The position numbers and the translations under genes were made by a program. Shown piece after piece: positions 26,583-35,921 of a stretch of 64,000 nucleotides of DNA; positions within the stretch are counted from its first letter, which is position 1, and every line of letters begins with the position of its first letter. The notes below the pieces were generated by a model. That model searched no databases. It was not told the origin of the DNA and saw only the letters and a program-made list of their open reading frames with translations. Source of the stretch: Paraburkholderia tropica (GTDB taxonomy: Bacteria > Pseudomonadota > Gammaproteobacteria > Burkholderiales > Burkholderiaceae); contig NZ_FNZM01000010.1 of assembly GCF_900109265.1 (NCBI RefSeq), forward strand, positions 186,001 through 250,000, read 5' to 3'.

Positions 26583-27032
26583 ATGTTCAAGCACATCCTC
26601 GTTCCGACCGACGGCACGGATCTGTCGAAAAAGGCGATCGACGGCGCGATTGCACTCGCACGGACGCTGGGCGCGCACGTCACGGCCTACGCCTGCATGC
26701 CGCAGTATCCGTACTCGCCGTATCCTGGCAACATCGCCGGCGACATCGCCATCGAACTTCCCGGCGACTTCCAGACGCGCAGTGAGCGAGAGGCGCGCAC
26801 GCATCTGCAGGCAGTCGAGGAGGCGGCGCACAGCGTGGGCGTGGCGTGCGACAGCTGCACCAGCGTGCATCCTTCGCCTTATCTGGGCATTATCGAAGCC
26901 GCCGAAAACCGGGGCTGCGACGTGATTTTCATGGCCTCGCATGGACGTCGCGGTCTGGGCAGCCTGTTGATCGGCAGCGAAACCCAACGTGTGCTCAGTC
27001 ATACGAAGATTCCGGTGATCGTCTATCGGTGA
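26583..27032 (+). CDS. Universal stress protein, UspA family
   Basis: A 149-aa single Usp domain. It starts MFKHILVPTDGTDLS with the conserved Asp of the ATP site, and ends with the ATP-binding loop MASHGRRGLGSLLIGSETQ (G-x2-G-x9-G-S/T type) and the strand IPVIVYR. Such proteins bind ATP and respond to starvation or stress. GGAGGG lies at 26574-26579, shortly before the ATG at 26583. Two imperfect copies of AGAAGCGTTG occur just upstream (about 26520-26545), perhaps incidental. It sits between LysR and aceA. Confidence 0.93.
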   Translation: MFKHILVPTDGTDLSKKAIDGAIALARTLGAHVTAYACMPQYPYSPYPGNIAGDIAIELPGDFQTRSEREARTHLQAVEEAAHSVGVACDSCTSVHPSPYLGIIEAAENRGCDVIFMASHGRRGLGSLLIGSETQRVLSHTKIPVIVYR

Positions 27033-27161
27033 AAAGCGTCCGGCGCGCGTCCGGCGGTGGCGGCGGCCGGCATGCCCCGCCAAGGTTCACATGCCGGCCG
27101 CCGCGCCGTGCGGACGGCGCCTGAACGGGCGAGGGTTCCCCAACCCGCGCCAACGGTGGTC

Positions 27162-28469
<1,308 letters not shown>

Positions 28470-28802
28470 GGTGGGCTCCTTCTGTTGACCTGATAGATGA
28501 ACCGCTGATCGGAACGACTAAACCGGTGAACTTCGCGAAGCTTGTGTCTCGTTGTGGGGACGGAGGCGTTTTGTTTCGCGAACTCTTATATAAGAGTCTA
28601 GGCAAATCGATCACCCCGCAACAGGGCGGCAATGAGGATTTTTATGGATTTTTATTTGAATTAAATCAATGATTTATTGTGTTTATTTCGCGATGAGGAA
28701 TGCAATTTCCCATCTCGCAATGGCCCGGTTTGTGCCACGCAGCACGCGATTTTACGGAGCAAAAAATTTTTTCATATCGTGAAATCCAACGTGCGGACAA
28801 AA
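28470..28802 (-). other. aceA upstream region, AT-rich
   Basis: About 330 bases. The stretch 28630-28690 is markedly AT-rich for this genome (runs of T/A, ATTTTTATGG), consistent with a regulatory or bent segment. It includes the palindrome at 28582-28597. I could not place a convincing -35/-10 pair. Confidence 0.5.
28582..28597. promoter_or_regulatory. 16-bp perfect palindrome upstream of aceA, candidate operator
   Basis: ACTCTTATATAAGAGT is exactly self-complementary. Its centre TATA overlaps a possible -10 for aceA on the minus strand. The symmetry and AT core resemble operators of dimeric GntR-type regulators; the regulator is not identified. Confidence 0.5.
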
Positions 28803-28833
28803 AAAGACCGGTGACGAAGCACCGGTCTTTTTT
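28803..28833 (-). terminator. Terminator of the DEAD-box helicase gene
   Basis: An 11-bp stem (AAAGACCGGTG, 28803-28813, with CACCGGTCTTT, 28820-28830), with A and T runs on either side. On the minus strand it follows the helicase gene; it is symmetric enough to act both ways. Confidence 0.85.
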
Positions 28834-28890
28834 GGGGCTGCGGACGCCGGGCGGTTGTGAATCGCCGCCCGGTGCCGTTTTCAGCGTGGT

Positions 28891-30624
28891 TTAGCTGTCG
28901 CGACGCGCGCCACGCGGGCCGCCGTCACGACGGCCGCCGCCGAAGCCTTCGCGCGAACGGCCATAGCCGTCGCCGCGCGGCTGGCTGTAGCCGCCACGAT
29001 CGCCGCCTTCGCGACGCGAGGCGCCGTAGCCGCCTTCACGCTGGCCGTAGCCGCCGCGCGAATCCGACTTGTTGCCCCAGCTGTTGCCGTTGCGGTCGCC
29101 TTGCGGACGATCGCCGAAGCTGCGCTCGCCATTGCCACCGCCGTTGCCGCCGGCATTGCCGCCGTAGCCGCCACGGTTGTTGCCGTAGCCGCCACCCGGC
29201 TTGCCGCCGAAGCGACGGCCGCCGCCGTTGCCGCCGCCCGGACGGCCGCGACCGCCGAAGCCGCCACGGTTAGCCGGCGGTGCCTTGCGCGGCTCGAAGC
29301 CTTCGACGACGTTGACCGGCAGCGTGCCGCGCACGAAGCGTTCGATGCGCTTGAGCGCGCCTTGCTCGGCGTGGTGCACGAGGCTCACCGCGGTGCCCGA
29401 ACGGCCCGCGCGGCCCGTACGGCCGATACGGTGAACGTAGTCTTCCGCGAACTTCGGCAGGTCGTAGTTGAAGACGTGCGTGATGCCCGGGATGTCGATA
29501 CCGCGTGCGGCGACGTCGGTCGCGACCAGCACGCGCACGCGACGCTCGCGCAGCGCGCGGATCGTGCGGTTACGTGCGCCTTGCGGCAGGTCGCCATGCA
29601 GCGCGGCGGTTTCGAAGCCGGCGTCGGCCAGCTTGCCGGCGAGCTGGTCGGCGTCCATCTTGGTGGCCGTGAACACGACAGCCTGGTCGAGCTTTTCGTC
29701 GCGCAGCAGGTGGTCGAGCAGACGATCCTTGTGATCGCGGTCGTCGACGTAATGCACGGTCTGGGCGATGTTCGAGCTCGCTTCGATCTTGCGGACGATC
29801 TCGATACGCTCCGGATCCTTCAAGAGGCGGCCGGTGATCGAGGCGATCTTGCCGTCGAGCGTGGCCGAGAACAGCATCGTTTGACGCGTTTCGGGCGTGG
29901 CGGCCACGATCGTGTCGATGTCGTCGATGAAGCCCATGTCCAGCATGCGGTCAGCTTCGTCGAGCACGAGCATCTTCAGCTCGGACAGGTCGATACGGCC
30001 GCGCTCGAGGTGGTCGAGCAGACGGCCCGGCGTTGCCACGAGAATTTCGGGGTTCTTGGCGAGCAGCATCAGCTGCTGGCCGTAGGCCACGCCGCCGAGA
30101 ATGCTGACGGTGCGCAGGCGGCGCAGGTGCTTGCCGTACGTCGAAGCGGCCGTCGTCACCTGCATGGCGAGTTCGCGCGTCGGCGTGAGGACGAGCAGGC
30201 CGGGGCGTGCCACCGGCTGCGGACGGCGTTGCGGGCGGCGATCGGCTTGCTGGCCGTTCGCGCCTTGCGGACGCGGCTCGCGCGGTTGCGCGGCTTGTGC
30301 TTTCTGGATCTGAGCGAAGCGCTCGATGGCAGGCAGCATGAACGCTGCGGTCTTGCCCGAACCGGTCGGGCTGGAGACCAGCAGGTCGCGGCCCGCGATG
30401 GCTGCAGGAATGGCGCGTTCCTGAACCGGCGTCGGGGCCTTGTAGCCCGCTGCGGTCAGCGCGGAGACAATCTCCGGCGACAGACCGAGCGACTCGAACG
30501 TCGGACCTGCCGGCGTATCGGCAGCAGGCGCGGCGCCTTCAGCGGCGGCGGCGACAGGCTGCTCGAGGCCGAGGGCGTCGTTGGCGATCGCGTCGAGGGG
30601 GCTTTGGGTATTGCTCGAAGTCAT
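28891..30624 (-). CDS. DEAD-box RNA helicase (RhlE-like)
   Basis: An ATP-dependent RNA helicase of 577 aa, likely in ribosome assembly or RNA turnover. The core has the Q motif (FESLGL...PTPVQERAIP), Walker A SPTGSGKT, VLDEADRMLDMGF (DEAD), SAT in LFSATLDGK, and HRIGRTGRAGR (motif VI). A spacer rich in Arg/Gln/Pro (about 125-150) interrupts the first domain between motif I and Ia. The C-terminal ~130 residues are Gly/Asn/Arg/Tyr-rich (GGYGGN, RGGY repeats), an RGG-like RNA-binding tail. The start MTSSNTQSPL follows a spaced GGATTTTC; residues upstream in frame do not fit. Confidence 0.92.
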   Translation of the reverse strand: MTSSNTQSPLDAIANDALGLEQPVAAAAEGAAPAADTPAGPTFESLGLSPEIVSALTAAGYKAPTPVQERAIPAAIAGRDLLVSSPTGSGKTAAFMLPAIERFAQIQKAQAAQPREPRPQGANGQQADRRPQRRPQPVARPGLLVLTPTRELAMQVTTAASTYGKHLRRLRTVSILGGVAYGQQLMLLAKNPEILVATPGRLLDHLERGRIDLSELKMLVLDEADRMLDMGFIDDIDTIVAATPETRQTMLFSATLDGKIASITGRLLKDPERIEIVRKIEASSNIAQTVHYVDDRDHKDRLLDHLLRDEKLDQAVVFTATKMDADQLAGKLADAGFETAALHGDLPQGARNRTIRALRERRVRVLVATDVAARGIDIPGITHVFNYDLPKFAEDYVHRIGRTGRAGRSGTAVSLVHHAEQGALKRIERFVRGTLPVNVVEGFEPRKAPPANRGGFGGRGRPGGGNGGGRRFGGKPGGGYGNNRGGYGGNAGGNGGGNGERSFGDRPQGDRNGNSWGNKSDSRGGYGQREGGYGASRREGGDRGGYSQPRGDGYGRSREGFGGGRRDGGPRGARRDS

Positions 30625-31095
30625 GAAAATCCTTGGTACACAGGAAATAGAACGTCGGCGCCAATCGGCATACCCAAGTCGTCGGATTGTGCAAACAAAT
30701 CGAAAAACGGGGGCAATCCGCACACGGGGGCGGATTTTCGTTAGAAGCTGTTTTGGGTGCGGCTCAGCCCGGATTGGCCAACCGCCAGCCTGATACTTGA
30801 CGGCCCGAAAGCAGGGCCACGGCAGGGAGGGACAGGTTCTAAACTGGATTGGAGCTTAACGCTACGTGGCGTTGGGCTGATCGCAATGGCGACCGGAGCG
30901 CAACGCAGCGTGGATTATATCTCGTTTTGTTGCAGCGCGCCAGCGCGAGCGCAAATGATTTGCGGTGCGCGGATAGTTGCACGCGGATCGGCGCAAAAGA
31001 GGGTGGGAACGACGGGAAATCGCGGCGAGTTCGCGGAGGGGAAATTCGGGCGAGGCGCGGCTGGGCGTGCCGCGCCGACCGGTGCGAAGCCGGGC
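30625..31095. other. Intergenic region between helicase and acyl-CoA-binding protein genes
   Basis: About 470 bases upstream of the helicase and downstream of the ACBP gene (both minus strand). It likely carries the helicase promoter and leader, which in cold-shock helicases is often long. No terminator, RNA gene or coding signal is evident. Confidence 0.4.
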
Positions 31096-31365
31096 TTAGC
31101 TCGCCGCGCCGCTCTTGAGCGACTCGACCAGTTCTACATACTGCGTCTTCGCCGTGTCCTGCGCCGTGCCTTGCAGCGCGGCCCACGCGTCGTACTTGTA
31201 TTTGCCGACGATGTCGGTGAAGCCCGGCTTGTCGCCGTGCACGTCGCCTTCGCTCGCCTGCTTGTACAGCGCGTACAGACGCAGCAGCGTCAGGTTGCCC
31301 GGACGCTCCGACAGCTTCTGCACGTCTTCCTGCGCCTGCGCGAACTGGGCGTTGATATCGCTCAT
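31096..31365 (-). CDS. Acyl-CoA-binding protein
   Basis: An 89-aa ACBP-fold protein that binds long-chain acyl-CoA esters. The signature is LYALYKQASEGDVHGDKPG (about 29-47), matching the family's YxLYKQATxGD...PG, followed by KYKYDAWAALQG with the conserved Lys/Tyr/Trp. Length is that of a single ACBP domain. The start MSDINAQFAQ is preceded by GGAAACAGCA. ACBPs are well known in eukaryotes and occur in scattered proteobacteria, including this group. It is divergent from tsaB. Confidence 0.93.
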   Translation of the reverse strand: MSDINAQFAQAQEDVQKLSERPGNLTLLRLYALYKQASEGDVHGDKPGFTDIVGKYKYDAWAALQGTAQDTAKTQYVELVESLKSGAAS

Positions 31366-31538
31366 TGCTGTTTCCTCCACTTGAATTCGATCGAGTCCGA
31401 CGATGGTAGCAGCGTCGTCTGGCATGGGGCTGGAACGATTCCTCCACTCTAGAAGGACTCTCGCCGACGGTGAGCGCGGCGCGCAGCGCGCATGCCTGGG
31501 CGGCGACTGGGCGAGGGCGCCGCATTACAATAGCGGTC

Positions 31539-32345
31539 ATGACTGAAACCGTGCTGCTTGCCATCGATACGTCGACCGAATTCTGTTCGGTCGCGCTGCT
31601 TCGCGCCGCCGCATCCGCGGGCGGTGCATCTGCCCCGGGCTCCGCTCAGGATGCCGCTGAGGATGCCGCTCAGAAACCGACCTCTTCGCGCGTCTGGGTG
31701 CGACATGAAGCCACGGGCGCTGTCTCCAGCACGCGCCTGCTGCCTGCCATCGGCGAAGTGCTCGCCGAAGCCGGCCTTACGCTCGCCGATTGCGACGCGA
31801 TCGCGTTCGGCGCGGGCCCCGGCTCCTTCACGGGCTTGCGCACCGCCACGGGCGTGGCGCAAGGCCTCGCGTTCGGCCTCGATATTCCGGTCGTGCCGGT
31901 CAGCACGCTGCTCGTCTGCGCGGAAAGCGCGCGGCTGCGCGACGCGTCGGCGACGCGCGTGCTGGCGGCGCTCGACGCGCGCATGGACGAAGCCTATTGG
32001 GCCGACTACGCGTGGGACGCGGCGACGGGCGAATGGACGACCGTGCACGCCGCTTCGCTCGATGCACCCGAAGCCGTCGTCGCGCCCGACACGCCGTTCA
32101 CGCTCGCGGGTAACGCGGCGGCGGCCTTCGGTACGCGCCTGAGCGCCGCGGCGGCCGCACGCGTGATCGACGCCGAGGCGCTGCCGCACGCCGTGCCGCT
32201 TGCGCATGCCGCGCTGCGTGCGTTCCGCGCCGGCCGCACGGTGCCCGCCGACCAGGCCGCGCCCGAGTACATCCGCAACAAGGTCGCTCAGACCACGGCC
32301 GAGCGCCTCGCCGCCAAATCGGCCGCGTCCGGGGAGGGACGATGA
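31539..32345 (+). CDS. tsaB: tRNA threonylcarbamoyladenosine biosynthesis protein TsaB
   Basis: Partner of TsaD/TsaE in making t6A37 in ANN-reading tRNAs. The 268-aa ASKHA-fold protein opens VLLAIDTSTEFCSVALL, then has FGAGPGSFTGLRTATGVAQGLAFGL (core GPGSFTGLR, about 90-98), diagnostic of TsaB. There is an Ala/Gly-rich insert near residues 24-45. A TACAAT hexamer ends 7 bases before the ATG. The stop overlaps rimI (ATGA), starting a four-gene overlapping operon. Confidence 0.93.
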   Translation: MTETVLLAIDTSTEFCSVALLRAAASAGGASAPGSAQDAAEDAAQKPTSSRVWVRHEATGAVSSTRLLPAIGEVLAEAGLTLADCDAIAFGAGPGSFTGLRTATGVAQGLAFGLDIPVVPVSTLLVCAESARLRDASATRVLAALDARMDEAYWADYAWDAATGEWTTVHAASLDAPEAVVAPDTPFTLAGNAAAAFGTRLSAAAAARVIDAEALPHAVPLAHAALRAFRAGRTVPADQAAPEYIRNKVAQTTAERLAAKSAASGEGR

Positions 32346-32836
32346 GCGGTGTGCTGATGACCGACCGCTATCTGTCCCAGATGACCGAAAGCGATCTCGA
32401 CGAGGTCGTGGTCATCGAAAAGAACGCCTACGAATTTCCGTGGTCGCGTGGCAATTTCGAGGACTCGCTGCGCAACGGCTACTACGGCATCTGCATGCGT
32501 CATGTGACCGGCACGCTGATCGGCTATTGCGTGCTGATGCCGGTGGTCGACGAGATGCATCTGCTCAATCTGTGCGTCGCGCCGGCGGCGCAGGGCGCGG
32601 GCGCCGGGCTCGCGCTGTTGCGCGAAGGCGTGCGGATGTCGCGCGCGCAGGGGCTCGAAGGCCTGCTGCTCGAAGTGCGGCCGTCGAATCATCGGGCGAT
32701 CCGGCTGTACGAGCAGTTTGGTTTCGTGACCGTCGGGCGGCGCAAGAACTACTATCCGGCGCGTCACCACACGCGCGAGGACGCGATGGTGATGCGTCTG
32801 ACTTTTGCAGAGGAGGGCGCGGATGGCGCTCGATGA
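32342..32836 (+). CDS. rimI: Ribosomal-protein-alanine N-acetyltransferase
   Basis: GNAT enzyme that acetylates the N-terminus of ribosomal protein S18 in E. coli. The 164-aa product has the RimI features EKNAYEFPWSRGNFEDS (substrate loop), HLLNLCVAPAAQGAGAGLALL (acetyl-CoA loop, core APAAQGAGAG), LEVRPSNHRAIRLYEQFGF and RKNYYPARHHTREDAMVM. ATG at 32342 overlaps the tsaB stop. The tsaB-rimI pair is widely conserved. Confidence 0.94.
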   Translation: MSGVLMTDRYLSQMTESDLDEVVVIEKNAYEFPWSRGNFEDSLRNGYYGICMRHVTGTLIGYCVLMPVVDEMHLLNLCVAPAAQGAGAGLALLREGVRMSRAQGLEGLLLEVRPSNHRAIRLYEQFGFVTVGRRKNYYPARHHTREDAMVMRLTFAEEGADGAR

Positions 32837-33827
32837 ATACGCGCTCGAGGAGCTGGGACTCGCGCCGCGCTGGGTGCGCAAGGGTGCGGCGGCGGCCGTG
32901 GAAAGCGTGGCGGTCGAGGCCGTTAGCGTCGGCACTGGCGTTGCCAGCCATGTGACGGAGGTTGCGCCGTCGGTCGAGGCTGTCGTGGCGCGCGCCAGCG
33001 TGCCGCCGCAAGCCGAGGCACCGGCGCCCACGCGAACGTCGCCGCGCGAGCCGGCCGCCGCCGCGCCGCAGCCGACGTCGCCGACGTCACCCGAGTCACG
33101 TCGAGCGGCGCCGTCCGAAGCGAAGCGCGCCCAACCGGACGCCGACGAACCGCCGCCGTTCACCGAAGACGATTTCGCGTGGTTCGATTCGGTCGCCGAG
33201 CCGGTGCTGCCGCAAGACATCGACGCGCCCGCGCGCGCGCCGCGCGACGACATCGCGACGCTCGACTGGGACGCGCTCGCCGAGCGCGTCAAGTCGTGCG
33301 AGCGCTGCCGCCTGTGCGAAAAGCGCACCAACACCGTCTTTGGCGTGGGCGACCGCGAAGCCGACTGGATGCTGATCGGCGAAGCGCCCGGCGAAAACGA
33401 AGACCGCCAGGGCGAGCCGTTCGTCGGCCAGGCGGGCAAGCTGCTCGACAACATGCTCCATGCGCTGACGCTCGCGCGCGGCGAAAACGTCTATATCGCC
33501 AACGTCATCAAGTGCCGCCCGCCCGGCAACCGCAATCCCGAACCGGACGAAGTCGCGCGCTGCGAGCCGTATCTGCAGCGCCAGGTCGCGCTCGTGAAGC
33601 CGAAGATCATCGTCGCGCTCGGACGTTTCGCGGCGCAGAGCCTGCTCAAGACCGAAGGCAGCATCGCGTCGCTGCGCGGTCGCGTGCACGAGTACGAAGG
33701 CGTGCCGGTGATCGTCACGTATCACCCGGCGTATCTGCTGCGCAGCCTGCACGACAAATCGAAGGCGTGGGCCGATCTGTGCCTCGCGCGCGACACGTGG
33801 CGCAAGGCGGCGGGCGGCGAGTCATGA
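32823..33827 (+). CDS. Uracil-DNA glycosylase family 4 (Fe-S)
   Basis: Removes uracil from DNA. The 334-aa product has the UDG4 motif GEAPGE (186-191), the second motif HPAYLL (301-306) and four Cys placed for a 4Fe-4S cluster (Cys159, Cys162, Cys231, Cys247). The first ~145 residues are Ala/Pro/Glu-rich and predicted disordered; the catalytic domain is only about 190 aa. I chose ATG 32823 because GGAGGG lies 6 bases upstream. It overlaps rimI by 14 bases and the next gene by 4 (ATGA), so it is tightly coupled. Confidence 0.93.
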   Translation: MALDEYALEELGLAPRWVRKGAAAAVESVAVEAVSVGTGVASHVTEVAPSVEAVVARASVPPQAEAPAPTRTSPREPAAAAPQPTSPTSPESRRAAPSEAKRAQPDADEPPPFTEDDFAWFDSVAEPVLPQDIDAPARAPRDDIATLDWDALAERVKSCERCRLCEKRTNTVFGVGDREADWMLIGEAPGENEDRQGEPFVGQAGKLLDNMLHALTLARGENVYIANVIKCRPPGNRNPEPDEVARCEPYLQRQVALVKPKIIVALGRFAAQSLLKTEGSIASLRGRVHEYEGVPVIVTYHPAYLLRSLHDKSKAWADLCLARDTWRKAAGGES

Positions 33828-34996
33828 ACGTCGAAGGGCGCGGCGGGGTGGGGCTCGTCGCGTCCGACCTTGCCTCGAACGCCGCGCGCGATCCACTAGC
33901 CCGCTACGCCGATCCGGCCGTGCGCGATCTCGCGTGGCTTTTGCTCAGCGCCGACTTGTTGCGCGCGCAACCGGATGCGCCACTCGCGCAGCCTTGCTTC
34001 GATGCGAAGTCGGCCCATGCCGTCGCCGGTTGGCTCGCTCAACTCGATCGCGATCCGGCGCCGCTGCACGCAATGCTCGAAGCGGCGAATCTCACCCGCC
34101 TCGGCCGTTATGCGGAAGCGCTGCTTGGCGCGTGGCTGACGCTCGGTCCCGCGCCGCGACTCGTCGCCGCCGGTCTGCCGCTGCGTCACGCAGGACGCAC
34201 GCTGGGCGAATGCGATTTTCTCGTCGAGACCGCCGATGGCCAAAAGCTGCATTGGGAACTGGCGGTGAAGTGCTATCTCCATGCGGGCGCCGATGAGCCT
34301 CACGAGGGCCGTCTCGCGGATTTCGTCGGGCCGAATTTGCGCGATCGCTTCGACTGGAAATTCGCGCATTTGCTCGACCATCAATTGCGGCTGACGCAGC
34401 GCGAGGAATTCGCGGCGCTCCGCCTGGTTGGGCCCTGGCTCGCGCAGATGTTCGTGAAGGGCTGGCTGTTCTATCGCGCCGATCCGCACGCGGATCATGC
34501 CGCGACGAATGCGCCGGAAGTGGCGGCGGCGCATGGGCGCGGCTGGTGGGTCACGCACGCCGATTGGGCCGATTTCGCGGCGCGTCACGGCGCGGATGGC
34601 TGGAGTGTTCTGCCGCGTCTCGCGTGGCTTGCGCCGCGCCACCTTGACGCGCGTGAGCTCGCGGAACGCGATCGTCCAGAGATTGCAACTAACGGCCAAT
34701 CCGGCGATGCGGCAGCAAGTGGTGGTGGGTCAGGCGTCCACGAAAGGCTGGCAGCCGGATCGGCGGACGAAATGTCTATCAAGCGCGCCACGCAGGCTGA
34801 CGGATTTTTAAACCGTCTCGCCGTCGCGCGCCCGACCGATTCCGCGACGCTGTTCGCGAATCTGCTGCGCAAGCACGATCCGGTGATGGTCGCTGCGTTC
34901 GTCGCCGATGGCGTCGGCGGCTATATCGAGCACTCGCGCGGTTTCATCGTCCCCGACGACTGGCCCGAGCGGGCGAGCGCCTTCGCGCGGCAATAA
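33824..34996 (+). CDS. DUF1853 family protein
   Basis: Conserved hypothetical of 390 aa. The family-like core is DFLVETADGQKLHWELAVKCYLH (core: HWELAVKCYL, about residues 142-151), then DRFDWKFAHLLDHQLRL and a Trp-rich segment (RGWWVTHADW). The alternating acidic/Lys pattern around ELAVK resembles a nuclease-fold core, but that is only an impression. A Gly/Ser/Ala-rich loop lies near 285-330. It starts inside the UDG stop codon, so it is translated with the glycosylase. Function is unknown; a nucleic-acid role is suggested by context only. It is convergent with thiD. Confidence 0.82.
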   Translation: MNVEGRGGVGLVASDLASNAARDPLARYADPAVRDLAWLLLSADLLRAQPDAPLAQPCFDAKSAHAVAGWLAQLDRDPAPLHAMLEAANLTRLGRYAEALLGAWLTLGPAPRLVAAGLPLRHAGRTLGECDFLVETADGQKLHWELAVKCYLHAGADEPHEGRLADFVGPNLRDRFDWKFAHLLDHQLRLTQREEFAALRLVGPWLAQMFVKGWLFYRADPHADHAATNAPEVAAAHGRGWWVTHADWADFAARHGADGWSVLPRLAWLAPRHLDARELAERDRPEIATNGQSGDAAASGGGSGVHERLAAGSADEMSIKRATQADGFLNRLAVARPTDSATLFANLLRKHDPVMVAAFVADGVGGYIEHSRGFIVPDDWPERASAFARQ

Positions 34997-35003
34997 CCCG
35001 CGC

Positions 35004-35810
35004 TTACCACCAACGCCAGAAGTGATGCACCGGGCCCACGCCGTGCCCGACATGGAGCCGGTCGCTCGCTTCCAGCGCGCCGGTGAGATAAGTCTTCGCC
35101 TGCGCGACGGCGTCCGCGAGCGTCGCGTTCTGCGGCCACAGCGCGGCAATCGCGGAAGACAGCGTGCAGCCCGTGCCGTGCGTGTTCGTCACCGGCACGC
35201 GCGGGCCGCCCAGACGCAGCGTGCCGCCGGCTTCGATCAGCCAGTCGGGGCTGTCGTCGCCGCCGAGGTGGCCGCCTTTCATCAGCACGGCCTGCGCGCC
35301 GAGCGCACGCAGACGCTCGCCTTGTTCGACCATCGCGGCTTCGTCGGTAGCGGCTTCGATGCCGAGCAGCGCCGCCGCCTCAGGCAGATTCGGCGTGACG
35401 ATACCCGCGAGCGGCAGCAACTCCTCGCGCAGCGCCGCGACGGCCTCGGGTGCGAGCAGCGCGTGATTGCTCTTCGAGATCATGACCGTGTCGAGCACGA
35501 CCCGCGGCGGCTTGTGACGGCGCAGCGCGTCGGCCACGGCGCGCACGATCGACGCGTTGGCGAGCATGCCGATCTTCACGGCGTCGATGCGGATGTCGTC
35601 GAACACGGCGTCGAGTTGCGCTGTCACGAAGGCGGCGTCGGGTGCGTGGATCGCCGTCACGCCGCGCGTGTTCTGCGCGGTCAGCGCGGTGATCACGCTC
35701 GCGCCGTACGCGCCGAGCGCCGAGAACGCCTTGAGGTCGGCCTGGATGCCCGCGCCGCCGCCCGAATCGGAGCCGGCGATCGTGAGGACGTGGGAAATCG
35801 GTGAGGTCAT
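35004..35810 (-). CDS. thiD: Hydroxymethylpyrimidine/phosphomethylpyrimidine kinase
   Basis: Phosphorylates HMP and HMP-P for thiamine synthesis. The 268-aa product starts with VLTIAGSDSGGGAGIQADLKAF (core SDSGGGAGIQADLK), the family hallmark, and has VLDTVMISKSNHALL, PNLPEA and the GTGCTLSSA anion hole (GTGC 212-215, Cys215). Ribokinase-like fold, cytoplasmic. The next gene upstream on the same strand is lplT, 111 bases away. No TPP riboswitch is visible near it. Confidence 0.95.
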   Translation of the reverse strand: MTSPISHVLTIAGSDSGGGAGIQADLKAFSALGAYGASVITALTAQNTRGVTAIHAPDAAFVTAQLDAVFDDIRIDAVKIGMLANASIVRAVADALRRHKPPRVVLDTVMISKSNHALLAPEAVAALREELLPLAGIVTPNLPEAAALLGIEAATDEAAMVEQGERLRALGAQAVLMKGGHLGGDDSPDWLIEAGGTLRLGGPRVPVTNTHGTGCTLSSAIAALWPQNATLADAVAQAKTYLTGALEASDRLHVGHGVGPVHHFWRWW

Positions 35811-35921
35811 GGCAGCGTCGCGAAGGCGCCGCGCGCGCATCGCTCCGAAAGCTCGAAGACCGCCGCGCGGACGCTGAAAAATTCGATGAAGGGGGCGACG
35901 GCGGCGCGTTGGCGCAGCCGG

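Noticed and set aside
35004..35921. TPP riboswitch associated with thiD
   Set aside because: The 111-base gap upstream of thiD shows no THI-box-like sequence.
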